A stretch of DNA of 64,000 bases from Kocuria dechangensis (GCF_014636775.1 NZ_BMEQ01000017.1:1-64000), one strand, 5' to 3'; numbered from the stretch's first letter, positions 43,007-52,337 are shown. Translations and numbers: made by a program. The notes: generated by a model from the sequence alone, not told the origin.

Positions 43007-44209
43007 ATGACCTCCCCCTCCCGCCGGTCCACGGTCCGCCGCGTCCTCGGGGCGGTCCCGCTGCTCGGCGTGCTGGCAGCGGGGCCCCTCCTCGGCGGCT
43101 GCGCGGCCTCCCCGGCCGCCCCCGGCGGTGCGGCCGCGGCGCCGTCGTCGGCCTCCGTGCCGACAACGCCCCCGACGGCCGCCGAGCCACCGGCGGACCG
43201 GGGCGGCCCCGACGAGGTGGAGGTCGTCGTCACCGGCGACGTCCTGCTGCACCCCTCCCTCTGGGCGCAGGCGGAGGCAGACGGTCACGGGGAGCTGGAC
43301 TTCGGGCCCCTGGTGGCGGGCCTGCGCCCGTTCACGGAGGACGCCGACCTCGCGATCTGCGACATGGAGACGCCGCTCGGCCGGGCGCAGGGCCCGTACC
43401 ACGGATACCCGGCGTTCGAGGTGCCGCCGCAGATCGTCCCCGCGCTCGCCGGGGTGGGCTACGACGCGTGCACCACGGCCACGAACCACAGCCTCGACGC
43501 CGGCACCGCCGGGCTGGAGCGCACCCTCGACGCCCTCGACGCGGAGGGCCTCGGCCACACCGGCTCCTACCGCTCGGCCGAGGACGCCGCGGAGCCGCTG
43601 CTCCTCGACGCGGACGGCGTCACGGTCGGGCTGGTCACGGGCACCTACGGGCTCAACGGCGAGGTCCCGGACGCGCCGTGGCGCGTGGACCGGCTGGACG
43701 TGCCCGCGATGGTGGACCGGGCCCGCGACGCCCGGGCGGCGGGGGCGGAGATCGTGCTGGCCGCCGTCCACGCCGGGGACGAGTACTCCTCGACGCCCAA
43801 CGGCCAGCAGCTCGCGGTCACGCACGCGCTCGCCGACAGCGGCCAGTTCGACTTCGTCTACGGCCACCACACGCACTCGGTGCAGCCGATCGAGAGGTAC
43901 GGGGACACGTGGATCGTCCACGGGCTGGGCAACAGCCTCTCCGAGCACGCCGCCCGCGTGCCGGTCAACAACGAGGGCCTGACGGTGAGCGCCACGTTCA
44001 CCCGCCAGGACGGGCGGTGGGTCGCGGAGGCTCCGGTGTGGACCCCGCACATCCTCACGGTGGAGCCGGTGCGGTGGTGCGCCCTGCCCGCCCGGGACGC
44101 CTGCCGCTCCCGGGCGGAGGACGCGGCGTCGCTGGCCCGCACGGCGGCGACCGTGGACGCCATGGGCGCCGCGGGCGCCGGGGCCCGGCCCTGGCGGCCC
44201 CTGCCCTGA
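43007..44209 (+). CDS. CapA family lipoprotein (PGA_cap-type metallophosphatase fold)
   Basis: 400 aa. Twin-Arg-like basic start, TM signal and lipobox LLGGC (Cys ~31), then a Pro/Ala/Thr linker to ~70. The catalytic domain follows: VVVTGDVLLHPSLW (metal site), DLAICDMETPLG, TTATNHSLDAG, VHAGDEYSSTPNGQQ, GHHTHSVQPIE and HGLGNSLSEH. These fit the PGA_cap metallophosphatase-like family, including CapA of poly-gamma-glutamate capsules and related phosphatases. No capB or capC is nearby, so a stand-alone surface phosphoesterase is more likely than capsule synthesis. Confidence 0.87.
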   Translation: MTSPSRRSTVRRVLGAVPLLGVLAAGPLLGGCAASPAAPGGAAAAPSSASVPTTPPTAAEPPADRGGPDEVEVVVTGDVLLHPSLWAQAEADGHGELDFGPLVAGLRPFTEDADLAICDMETPLGRAQGPYHGYPAFEVPPQIVPALAGVGYDACTTATNHSLDAGTAGLERTLDALDAEGLGHTGSYRSAEDAAEPLLLDADGVTVGLVTGTYGLNGEVPDAPWRVDRLDVPAMVDRARDARAAGAEIVLAAVHAGDEYSSTPNGQQLAVTHALADSGQFDFVYGHHTHSVQPIERYGDTWIVHGLGNSLSEHAARVPVNNEGLTVSATFTRQDGRWVAEAPVWTPHILTVEPVRWCALPARDACRSRAEDAASLARTAATVDAMGAAGAGARPWRPLP

Positions 44210-44293
44210 GGGCACCCGCCCCGATCTGAGCGGCCCCGGTCGGAGCGGCCCCGGGTGCGGGGCCCTCGTCGGCGCGGTCCCCGGGAGGCCCGC

Positions 44294-45181
44294 TCAGCCG
44301 CCGGCGGGGACCACCAGCGCCTGGACGGGGGTGTGGTCGCTGGGCCAGCGGCCGTCGAAGCCGGCAGGGTTGATCGCGCCCTGGAGGACGCGGACCTCGG
44401 GGCTGGCCAGCACCCAGTCGATGCGCTCCTCGCCGCGCACGGCCCTCCCGTAGTCGGGGAACGTGCCCCACGGCGGGGTGAGCCGGTCCTCGGCGGTTTC
44501 CCAGGTGTCCACGAGGACGCCGGAGTCCACGAGGGTCGAGTACGGGGCGGAGCTCCGGGCGTCCGCGTTGAAGTCCCCGACGACCAGCGTGGGGGTGTGG
44601 GGCCGGAAGCTGTGCACGAGGTCGACGACGACGTGGGCGCTGCGCTCCCGGGCGGTCTCGGAGTCGTGGTCGAAGTGGGTGTTGATCAGCACGAGGTCCT
44701 CGCCGGTGCCGCGGTCCAGGAACCGCGCCCAGGTGACGATGCGGGGCACGGTGTTGCCCCAGGTGGCCGAGCCGATCAGCTCCGGGGCGTCCGAGAGCCA
44801 GAACTGGTCCCACTCGAGCAGCTCCAGGCGGCGCGCGTCGTAGAAGATGGGAGAGTACTCGCCCTTGCTGCCGCCGGCCCGGCCGTAGCCCACCATGCCG
44901 TAGCCCGGGGGTAGGGCCCGGTGCACGGCTCCGAGCTGGTGGAAGAGGGCCTCCTGCACGCCCAGCAGCGTCGGCTGCTCGAGCGCCAGCAGCCGGCGCA
45001 GCAGCGGGGCCCGGTCCGGCCAGTGGTCCGGGTCGCCCGGCCGGGTGGTGGTGGAGTGGTACCGGATGTTGTAGCTCATCACGTGCAGGGCACGGCCCGT
45101 GGCCGACCCGATCAGGGGCGCCCCGGGCTCGACGGGGCCGGTGTGGAGGTCGCGGGCGAGAAGGGCGGTGTCGGGGGACAT
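44294..45181 (-). CDS. Endonuclease/exonuclease/phosphatase family protein
   Basis: 295 aa. ATG at 45181 with GGAGC upstream; the frame is open further but upstream it consists of the 12-bp minisatellite. EEP motifs: HVMSYNIRYHS (Asn), LLGVQEALFHQ (Glu), INTHFDHDSETARERSA, LVVGDFNADARSS, RIDWVLAS and PSDHTPVQALV (His). No signal peptide. It is a second EEP paralogue in the window, more like the sphingomyelinase/DNase I-type 'MSYNIRY' group. Substrate unknown. Confidence 0.87.
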   Translation of the reverse strand: MSPDTALLARDLHTGPVEPGAPLIGSATGRALHVMSYNIRYHSTTTRPGDPDHWPDRAPLLRRLLALEQPTLLGVQEALFHQLGAVHRALPPGYGMVGYGRAGGSKGEYSPIFYDARRLELLEWDQFWLSDAPELIGSATWGNTVPRIVTWARFLDRGTGEDLVLINTHFDHDSETARERSAHVVVDLVHSFRPHTPTLVVGDFNADARSSAPYSTLVDSGVLVDTWETAEDRLTPPWGTFPDYGRAVRGEERIDWVLASPEVRVLQGAINPAGFDGRWPSDHTPVQALVVPAGG

Positions 45182-45290
45182 CGGTGCTCCAGGGAGAGGG
45201 TGTGCGGACGCGTCGTCATCCCAGGGTGGCCCGGGAGGGTCGACCACGGTGCTGCCCCGGGGGAATCCGGGGTGACGACCGGGTGAACTT

Positions 45291-45350
45291 CTGCCGGCCG
45301 GACTGCCGGCCGGACTGCCGGCCGGACTGCCGGCCGGACTGCCGGACGGA
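45291..45350. repeat. 12-bp minisatellite, five copies
   Basis: The unit ctgccggccgga is repeated at 45291, 45303, 45315 and 45327 without change, and at 45339 as ctgccggacgga. It lies in the 184-bp gap between two minus-strand genes. Each unit contains the palindrome gccggc, so the array can fold. There are no spacers, so it is not a CRISPR. Confidence 0.9.
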
Positions 45351-45365
45351 CCTGCGTCGGGGGTC

Positions 45366-48335
45366 TCAGGCACGGGGCGCCTCCAGGGGGAAGACCCGGA
45401 GCTGGCTGGCGCCGAGCTCGTGGACCTCGCCGTCCACCCACACCCGCAGGGGACGGGAGGGGCCGGGGCCCAGGTAGAGCCGCAGCGCGGCCTGCGTGAG
45501 CTCGATCTGGACGGGCTGGTCCCGGTAGTGGATCGAGAACGTCACCTCCGGCACCTCCGGGGGGATCACCGGGTGGAACCACAGCATGTCCTCCCGGACC
45601 TCCAGGCCCGTGTAGCAGCGGGTCAGGATGTCCACGGACCCCGCCATGGCCCCCAGGTGGATGCCCTCCCGGGTGGTGTCCCCCTGGGCGTCGACGAGGT
45701 CGCTGCTGAGGGCCCGGTCGAGGAAGGACCAGGAGCCCCGGCGGTCGCGGCGGGCCTCGACCCACGAGTGGACCACGTTGGACAGCGTGGACCCGTGGGC
45801 GGAGCGGGTGCGGTAGAAGGCCACGGTGCGGCGCACGGCCTCCGGCGGGAGGGCGTAGCCCATCTGCTCCAGCAGCTCGCGCAGCTCCTCGGCGGAGAAC
45901 AGGTAGAGGAGCATGAGGACGTCGGCCTGCTTGGAGAGCCGGTAGTCGTTGGTGGACAGCCCCTCGGCCTGCAGGATCAGGTCCAGGCGCCCGATGTTGT
46001 CGTAGCGGGCCCGGTAGGCGGCCCACGAGAACTCGGGCAGGTCCTCGTAGCCCTCGAACTGGGCGATCACGCCGTCGGGCAGGAAGGGCACCCGCAGCCG
46101 GGTGCGGATCCGCTTCCAGGCCAGCAGCTCGTCCTCGCGCAGGTCGAGGCGCTGCCACAGGGGGCCGCCGTACTCCTGGCCCAGCCGGTCCACCATCTCC
46201 AGGGTGCGGGTGAGCAGCCAGGCGGTCATGACGTTCGTGTAGGCGTTGTTGCGCAGACCGCTGCCGGGGCTGCCGGGGTAGCCGTCGTGGAACTCGTCGG
46301 GGCCCATGACCCCCACGATGTCGTAGCGGTCGTCCGCGGGGTCGTAGGTGGTCAGGTCCGCGAAGAAGCGGGCGATCTCCACCATGAGCTCGGCGCCCTG
46401 CTCGATGAGGAAGCGGGTGTCCTCGGTGGCCTGGTAGTACTGCCACACGGCGTGCGCGACGGCCAGGCCCACGTGGTGCTGCAGCCGGGAGTTGTCCGGC
46501 ATCCACTGCTCGGTGCGGGGGTTGAGCAGGACCGTGGGCGTCTCCTCGCGGCCGTCGCTGCCGCTCTGCCACGGGAACATGGCGCCGACGTGGCCCGCCG
46601 TCTCCGCGGCGGCGCGGGCCTCGTCGAGCCGCCGGTACCGGTAGGCGAGCAGGGCCCGGGTCCACTCGGGCCGGCGCAGGGTGAGCATGGGGTAGACGAA
46701 CATCTCGTCCCAGAAGATGTGCCCGCGGTAGCCCTCGCCGTGCAGCCCGCGCGCCGGCACGCCCGCGTCGAGGTCCGGGCCGGCGCCGGCCACCGACTGC
46801 AGCACGTGGAAGGTGTTGAGGTTCGCAGCCAGGCCCACCTGCCCGGAGATGCCCGTCGCGACGGCGAAGGCGGACCACAGCGCCTGCCACGCCGCCACGT
46901 GCCGGGACAGGAGCTCCTCGAAGCCGCCGGCCCGGGACAGGGCGCTCGCCGCCGCGAGCGCCGGGGTGGAGATGGCCCGGTCGCGGGAGGTCGCCACGGC
47001 CACCACCTTCTCGACCCGCACGGGCACCCCCTCCTCCATCCCGATCCGCAGCTCGTGGCCGGTCACCCCGGGCGCCGGGGTGACCGGCGTCATCGAGCCG
47101 TACAGGTCCTCGGCGCCGTCCAGGACCCGGGTGCGCATGGCCACGGCGATGTGGATCTGTGACTGCGCCGTCACGGCGTCCACCAGCACCGACCCGGGAC
47201 CGAGGTCCTCCACCGTGGCCCCGCCGAGGTGCCGCCCGGCGAGGGGGGCGTACTCGCGGACGTTGCGGTTCGTGACGTCCGTGTCCACCAGGCTGCGGAC
47301 GGTGAGGGTCCCCGACCAGTCCTCGGCCTCGAAGACCGTCTGCTGGGCGGCGAGGTGGCGCTGCTCCTGGGAGACGAGCCGCCGGGTGGTCACGCGGGTG
47401 GTCCGCCCGGTGGCGTCCCGGAAGCGCAGGACGCGCGTCAGCACGCCGGTGCGCACGTCGAGGTCCTGGGCGTAGTCCAGGACGTTCGCGCGGGTCGGCC
47501 GGAACCAGTAGCCGTCCCCGACGCGGTACTGCAGCAGCGTCCAGTTCGGGGCGTTGACCAGGTGCTCGTCCTCGACGGTGAGCCCGTGGAGCTCGGTGCG
47601 GAGGCGGTTGTAGACCCCGGCCAGGTAGGTGCCTGGGTAGTGGGGGCCGCCGGCCCGGACCTCGCACGCGGCGCCGCGGGTCGCCAGGTACCCGTTGCCG
47701 AGCGTGCACAGGGCCTCGCGCAGGCCCTCCTGCCGCGGCTCGAACGAGGTGTAGGCCAGGTTCCAGGGGCTCTCCCCGCCGGAGCCCCCGCCCCACGTGG
47801 CGGTGCCGGCCACGGAGGCCAGGGGCAGCTCCAGGGCCGCGAGGTCGTCGACGACGAAGTGGGCCCCGGCCGCGAGCAGCGCTCCGCGGCGCTGCGCGTC
47901 CCCCAGGCCGACGACCAGCCCGAAGCCGTCCTCCACGGCGGCGCGCACCAGGCGGTGGCTGTCGCTGACGACCACGACGTGCTCGGGCTCCACCCTCAGC
48001 TCGCCGGCGGCGAGCAGCAGCGACGTGGAGGGCGGGTGCCGGTGCGGGCGGCCGGTGGACGGCTCGTCCGGGGCGTCCTCCGGGGGGTCGGCGGCGACGA
48101 CGACGTCGGCGAGGAACTCGGGGGGCAGCTCCGGCTGCGCGGTGACCACGGCCGTCAGGACGCCGTCCTCGTGCAGGTGCTCGAACAGGGCCGCTGCGGC
48201 GGCCTGCGACCGCAGCCTCTCGTCCGGCTCCGCGAGGAGGGAGTGCTCGTCCTCGACGACCGGGTCGAGCGCCAGCACGACCGCTCCGTAGGCGCTCTCG
48301 CCGTGGGCCACCGGCTGCTCCAGGACGCCGCTCAT
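45366..48335 (-). CDS. Glycoside hydrolase family 65 protein with degenerate N-terminal HAD domain
   Basis: 989 aa. Residues ~1-165 align in pattern with a beta-phosphoglucomutase-type HAD fold but lack key residues: the FDLDG motif reads LALDP (first Asp lost), and the conserved Lys motif is replaced. From ~185 a full GH65 enzyme follows: SFEPRQEGLREALCTLGNGYLATRGA, IFWDEMFVYPML, and the catalytic acid in GVMGPDEFHDGYPG; a final beta-sheet domain ends the protein. GH65 enzymes phosphorolyse or hydrolyse alpha-linked disaccharides (trehalose, maltose, kojibiose); which one cannot be told. ATG at 48335. Confidence 0.9.
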   Translation of the reverse strand: MSGVLEQPVAHGESAYGAVVLALDPVVEDEHSLLAEPDERLRSQAAAAALFEHLHEDGVLTAVVTAQPELPPEFLADVVVAADPPEDAPDEPSTGRPHRHPPSTSLLLAAGELRVEPEHVVVVSDSHRLVRAAVEDGFGLVVGLGDAQRRGALLAAGAHFVVDDLAALELPLASVAGTATWGGGSGGESPWNLAYTSFEPRQEGLREALCTLGNGYLATRGAACEVRAGGPHYPGTYLAGVYNRLRTELHGLTVEDEHLVNAPNWTLLQYRVGDGYWFRPTRANVLDYAQDLDVRTGVLTRVLRFRDATGRTTRVTTRRLVSQEQRHLAAQQTVFEAEDWSGTLTVRSLVDTDVTNRNVREYAPLAGRHLGGATVEDLGPGSVLVDAVTAQSQIHIAVAMRTRVLDGAEDLYGSMTPVTPAPGVTGHELRIGMEEGVPVRVEKVVAVATSRDRAISTPALAAASALSRAGGFEELLSRHVAAWQALWSAFAVATGISGQVGLAANLNTFHVLQSVAGAGPDLDAGVPARGLHGEGYRGHIFWDEMFVYPMLTLRRPEWTRALLAYRYRRLDEARAAAETAGHVGAMFPWQSGSDGREETPTVLLNPRTEQWMPDNSRLQHHVGLAVAHAVWQYYQATEDTRFLIEQGAELMVEIARFFADLTTYDPADDRYDIVGVMGPDEFHDGYPGSPGSGLRNNAYTNVMTAWLLTRTLEMVDRLGQEYGGPLWQRLDLREDELLAWKRIRTRLRVPFLPDGVIAQFEGYEDLPEFSWAAYRARYDNIGRLDLILQAEGLSTNDYRLSKQADVLMLLYLFSAEELRELLEQMGYALPPEAVRRTVAFYRTRSAHGSTLSNVVHSWVEARRDRRGSWSFLDRALSSDLVDAQGDTTREGIHLGAMAGSVDILTRCYTGLEVREDMLWFHPVIPPEVPEVTFSIHYRDQPVQIELTQAALRLYLGPGPSRPLRVWVDGEVHELGASQLRVFPLEAPRA

Positions 48336-48447
48336 GGGCTCATTGTGCCACCTGCCCCCGACGGCGGACCCTCGGGGGCAGGTGGAATGTTCTCAGGGGC
48401 AAATCCCGTCGCGGACTCCGGTGCCGGGTCCCGGCCTCAGCGGCGGG

Positions 48448-49644
48448 TCAGTTGATCGTGCTCAGCCGGATCGTCTCGGGCAGCGCGAGGATCTGCTCGA
48501 TGACCTCGCGCGTCACGCCGTTGCCGGCGTCGGTCACGAGGTAGCCGGTGTCCCCGCGGGTGGACAGCTGCTGGCGGTCGATGTTGATGCCGTGGTCGCC
48601 CAGGACGCTGTTGACCGTGGCGAGCACGCCGGGGACGTTGCGGTGCAGGTGCAGCAGGCGGGTGCCGCTGACGGCGGTGTCCAGCTGGACCTGGGGCATG
48701 TTCACCGACAGGGTCGTGGAGCCCGAGGTGACGAACGAGGACAGCTTCCCGGCCACGAACCGCCCGATGTCCACCTGCGCCTCCTGGGTGGAGCCGCCGA
48801 TGTGCGGGGTGAGGATCACGTTCGGCAGGCCCTGCAGGACCGATTCGAACGGGTCCCCGGTGGCCTTGGGCTCGTTGGGGAACACATCCACGGAGGCCCC
48901 CGCGATGTGACCGCTGACGAGGGCGTCGCGCAGGGCGTTGTAGTCCACCACCATGCCGCGGCACAGGTTGAGGAACAGGGAACGGGGGCGCATCCGCTCG
49001 AACTGCTCCCGGCCGAAGAGGTTGTTGTTGCTCGTGCGGCCGTCCACGTGCAGGGAGACGGTCTCGACCCGCTCGAGCAGCTCCTCCAGGGTGTCGCAGC
49101 GCTGGGCGTTGCCGAGGGGGAGCCGGTCCACCACGTCGTAGTAGTACACGCGCATGCCCAGGGTCTCGGCGAGCACGGACAGCTGCGAGCCGATGTTGCC
49201 GTAGCCCACGATGCCCAGGGTGCGCCCGCGGACCTCGTGGGCGCCCTTGGCGGACTTGTCCCACACGCCCTCGTGCATGGCCTTGTTCTTGTCCGTCAGG
49301 TGCCGGGCCATCGAGATGATCTCGGCCACGGCGAGCTCCACGACGCTGCGCGTGTTGGAGTACGGCGCGTTGAAGCAGGTGACCGCGTGCTCCGTGGCGG
49401 CCGCCAGGTCGATCTGGTTGGTGCCGATGCAGAACGCTCCCACGGACAGCAGCTGCGGGTGGGCCTCGAACACCTCCCGGGTCACCTGCGTCTTCGACCG
49501 GATCCCCAGCAGCTCGACGCCCTCGAGGGCGTCGATGAGCTCCGTGGTGTCCAGGGCGCCCTTGCGCGTCTCGACCTCGATCCCCTTCTCGCTCAGGATC
49601 CGTTCGGCCTCGGGATGGATGTTCTCCAGCAGCAGTGCTTTCAC
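48448..49644 (-). CDS. serA: D-3-phosphoglycerate dehydrogenase (ACT-domain form)
   Basis: 398 aa. First step of serine synthesis: oxidises 3-phosphoglycerate to phosphohydroxypyruvate with NAD. N-terminal substrate domain, Rossmann motif GIVGYGNIGSQ, catalytic Arg in NLCRGMVVD, the Glu in the FPNEP block, and His in LTPHIGGSTQEAQ. The C-terminal ACT domain (NVPGVLATVNSVLGDHGINID) gives serine feedback. Size and motifs match the E. coli-type (about 410 aa) rather than the long actinobacterial form (~530 aa) with an ASB domain. GTG at 49644 without a clear ribosome site. Confidence 0.92.
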   Translation of the reverse strand: MKALLLENIHPEAERILSEKGIEVETRKGALDTTELIDALEGVELLGIRSKTQVTREVFEAHPQLLSVGAFCIGTNQIDLAAATEHAVTCFNAPYSNTRSVVELAVAEIISMARHLTDKNKAMHEGVWDKSAKGAHEVRGRTLGIVGYGNIGSQLSVLAETLGMRVYYYDVVDRLPLGNAQRCDTLEELLERVETVSLHVDGRTSNNNLFGREQFERMRPRSLFLNLCRGMVVDYNALRDALVSGHIAGASVDVFPNEPKATGDPFESVLQGLPNVILTPHIGGSTQEAQVDIGRFVAGKLSSFVTSGSTTLSVNMPQVQLDTAVSGTRLLHLHRNVPGVLATVNSVLGDHGINIDRQQLSTRGDTGYLVTDAGNGVTREVIEQILALPETIRLSTIN

Positions 49645-49777
49645 AGTGGTCCAGTCTATGACCCCGGCGCAGGGGGCGACGACGACGTGCGTCACGTCCC
49701 CGCCGCCGGGACGACATGCCCGGCGCGATCCGCGGGCACGTCTCCCAGGTTGATGCATATGCAAATACACTGGGGGT

Positions 49778-50965
49778 GTGAGAGAACTCCTCCCCGTCGC
49801 CCTCGCCGCCACGGCCCTGCTGGTGGTCGGGGGCGTGGGCATCGCCGTGGACCTCGCCGCCCAGGAGGCCGGCGAGGACGGCACGGCCGCCGCCGCGGAG
49901 TGCCCCGCGCCGGCCCGGGCCGAGCTGGTGCCCGGGAGCGGGGCGCTGTTCGGGGTGAACCTCGACCTGAGGAGCCGGCCCCTGGCCGACTACGCCGAGG
50001 ACCTCGGGCGCCGGCCCGCGGTGACGGTGGTCTTCACCGAGTTCCCCTACGACGCCCGGAAGAGGGCGGACCTCCAGGAGGCCGCCGAGCAGGTCCGCGC
50101 CGACGGGCACATCATGCTGCTGACGCTGGAGCCCCGCCGCGGGCTGCGCTCCGTGACCGAGGGCGCGGCGGCGGCACTGGCCGAGGACCTGGCGGGGCTC
50201 AACCGGAACGGCGTTCCCGTCGTCGTGCGCTTCGGGCACGAGATGAACGGGCCCTGGCGGGAGTGGGGGCAGCAGCCGGGCGCGTACGTGGACGGCTTCC
50301 GGCGGGTCGCCGCCGCGGTCCACGCGGCGGCGCCCGGCTCGGCCATGATGTGGGCGCCCAACTACGGGGGCGGCTACCCGTTCGAGGGCAGCCGCGACGC
50401 CGCCGGCGCGGAGGCCCGGGACCGCGCGCTGCTCGACACCGACGGCGACGGCCTGCTCACCGCCGCCGACGACCCCTACTCGCCCTACTGGCCGGGCGAC
50501 GACGCCGTGGACTGGGTCGGCATGTCGCTCTACCACTGGGGCTCGGCCCACCCCTGGGGCGAGAACGAGGTGCCCGAGCCCGGCAAGTTCACCGACCAGC
50601 TCACCGGCGCCTACGACGGCGCCGACGGCGACCAGACGGCGGTGCCGGACTTCTACGCCGTCTACGGCGAGAAGCACGGCAAGCCCGTCGCGATCCCGGA
50701 GACCGCGGCCTTCTGGGCGCCCGCGGCCGGCGGGTCCGGCGAGCTGGCGGTCAAGCAGGCGTGGTGGGAGCAGCTCTTCGACCCCGCCCTGGCCGAGGAG
50801 TACCCGAGGCTGAAGATGATCAACTGGTTCGAGTGGGACAAGCTCGAGCCGGAGGTCGACGCCCAGGTGGACTGGACGGCCACCGAGACCCCCGAGGTCC
50901 GCGACGCGTTCGTCGAGGCCCTGCCCGAATGGCTGCACGAGGCCCCGGAGGACGACTGCGGCTGA
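49778..50965 (+). CDS. Secreted glycoside hydrolase, GH26-like (endo-mannanase-type)
   Basis: 395 aa. An N-terminal signal/anchor helix (about 5-28) is followed by the barrel. The acid/base is Glu155 in RFGHEMNGPWREWG and the nucleophile Glu308 in IPETAAFW, both at GH26-typical positions. A DTDGDGLLTAADDPY loop (~220-233) resembles an EF-hand/dockerin calcium loop. GTG at 49778; TACACT at 49766-49771 would place transcription start at or near the start codon, suggesting a leaderless mRNA. GH26 enzymes cleave beta-1,4-mannans or 1,3-xylan; the substrate here is unproven. Such GH26 proteins also appear with exopolysaccharide synthesis genes, absent here. Confidence 0.87.
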   Translation: MRELLPVALAATALLVVGGVGIAVDLAAQEAGEDGTAAAAECPAPARAELVPGSGALFGVNLDLRSRPLADYAEDLGRRPAVTVVFTEFPYDARKRADLQEAAEQVRADGHIMLLTLEPRRGLRSVTEGAAAALAEDLAGLNRNGVPVVVRFGHEMNGPWREWGQQPGAYVDGFRRVAAAVHAAAPGSAMMWAPNYGGGYPFEGSRDAAGAEARDRALLDTDGDGLLTAADDPYSPYWPGDDAVDWVGMSLYHWGSAHPWGENEVPEPGKFTDQLTGAYDGADGDQTAVPDFYAVYGEKHGKPVAIPETAAFWAPAAGGSGELAVKQAWWEQLFDPALAEEYPRLKMINWFEWDKLEPEVDAQVDWTATETPEVRDAFVEALPEWLHEAPEDDCG

Positions 50966-51128
50966 GGCCGGGTGGACGATCCGTGCCGGAGGAGGGGCCT
51001 GCCGGGCAATACATCTGCACTTCCCGCACCTCCGCTGACGACCGTGTGCTTCTGTGATTAGAGTCACAGGCACCCCTCCCGGCGCGGCTCCCGTGCCGGC
51101 ACCACCCTCGTCCCCGGAGGTCCCCCCT

Positions 51129-52337
51129 GTGACTCCCCAGCACTCCCACCCCGCCGCGCCCCGCACCCTCTCCCGCCCCCGCACGCTCTCCCGCCTCCAC
51201 GGGCGGCGCCGGGTCGCGGCGGCGGTGGCGCTCGCCGTCGCCCTGCCCCTGGGTGCGGCGGCCCCGGCCGCCGCGGACGCGCGCTTCCCCTCGACCGAGG
51301 GGAGCGGCAGCCTGGCCGCCGTCCGGACCCACGACGACGTGGTGCAGGAGCTGCAGAAGCTCGAGCGGACCAGCCGCTACGGCGTCGAGGCGTTCACGCT
51401 GGCCGAGGCCGGCATGCAGGTGAGCACCTCCGAGCAGGGCCGCGACCTATGGGTCGCGACCGTCGGCACCGGCGAGGAGCACGTGTGGCTCCAGGGCCGA
51501 ATCCACGGCAACGAGCCCTACGGCACCGACGCCCTGCTGACCCTGCTCAAGGACCTCGGCAGCAACGGCTCGCCCGAGCACGAGCTGCTGCGCTCGACGT
51601 TCACCTTCCACGTCATCCCCATGTACAACCCGGACGGCGCCGAGGCGAACATCCGGCACACCGTGCTGTGGGACCAGGTCGCCGGCGCCCCGGAGGGCGG
51701 CACGCCCCAGCGCATCGACCTGAACCGCGACTGGACGCCCACCGGCTTCGCCGCCGACGAGTCGCTGGCGTTCTACGAGTACTGGACGACCGTCGACCCC
51801 GCGTGGGGCATCGACATCCACCACCAGGGCCTGAAGCAGGAGGCGGGCACGGGCGACGACGTCACCCTGTCCCTCGGCATCTCGCTCGCCCCGGGCGGGC
51901 CCACGCTGCCGGGGCTGCAGGACGGCGCCTACGACGTCCTCACCCGCCAGATGCAGGTCCACGTCTACGACGAGCTGGCCCGGTACGGGTTCATCAACAC
52001 GGACCGCTACCAGGTGGGCGGCAGCTACGAGATCGACATCAGGGGCGGCGTGGTCTCGGCCATGATGATGGGCCTGGACCACGCCGGGATGAACCCGGAG
52101 GGCCACTCCCACCCGGTGGTGTTCTTCGAGACCTCCGGCAACACCTCCGAGGGGAGCCTGGGGCAGAAGGCCCGCGGCAGGAGCGTGCAGCAGAACGTGC
52201 TGGCCGTGAAGGAGCTGCTGCTCGGCCTGGCCACCGGGGAGGTCCAGCAGGAGGACCCGGAGCGCTGGGCGGAGATCCCACACCAGCCGGTCACCGGCTA
52301 CAGCACGGACTGGGCGGGCACGATCCCGGTGGGCTGA
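51129..52337 (+). CDS. Secreted M14-family zinc carboxypeptidase
   Basis: 402 aa. GTG at 51129 is chosen because GGAGG lies ~10 nt upstream and the product then starts with a signal peptide (R-rich, hydrophobic AAAVALAVALPLGAAAP, ending near residue 50 at AAADA). A GTG at 51054 would add 25 residues. Zinc ligands: His126 and Glu129 in GRIHGNEPYG, and His231 or 232 in DIHHQG. DLNRDW has the substrate-binding Asn-Arg. A catalytic Glu is likely in VVFFETSG. Extracellular peptidase that removes C-terminal residues or cleaves peptidoglycan peptides. Confidence 0.9.
   Translation: MTPQHSHPAAPRTLSRPRTLSRLHGRRRVAAAVALAVALPLGAAAPAAADARFPSTEGSGSLAAVRTHDDVVQELQKLERTSRYGVEAFTLAEAGMQVSTSEQGRDLWVATVGTGEEHVWLQGRIHGNEPYGTDALLTLLKDLGSNGSPEHELLRSTFTFHVIPMYNPDGAEANIRHTVLWDQVAGAPEGGTPQRIDLNRDWTPTGFAADESLAFYEYWTTVDPAWGIDIHHQGLKQEAGTGDDVTLSLGISLAPGGPTLPGLQDGAYDVLTRQMQVHVYDELARYGFINTDRYQVGGSYEIDIRGGVVSAMMMGLDHAGMNPEGHSHPVVFFETSGNTSEGSLGQKARGRSVQQNVLAVKELLLGLATGEVQQEDPERWAEIPHQPVTGYSTDWAGTIPVG

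Noticed and set aside
45291-45350. The 12-bp array as a CRISPR.
   Set aside because: Repeats are contiguous and have no spacers.
49754-49763. Palindrome tgcatatgca upstream of the GH26 gene as an operator.
   Set aside because: It is only 10 bp and not extended on either side; too short to claim without conservation data.
51054-51128. Start of the M14 carboxypeptidase at GTG 51054.
   Set aside because: The added 25 residues are Pro/Ala-rich, and the GTG at 51129 has a GGAGG site and gives a proper signal peptide.
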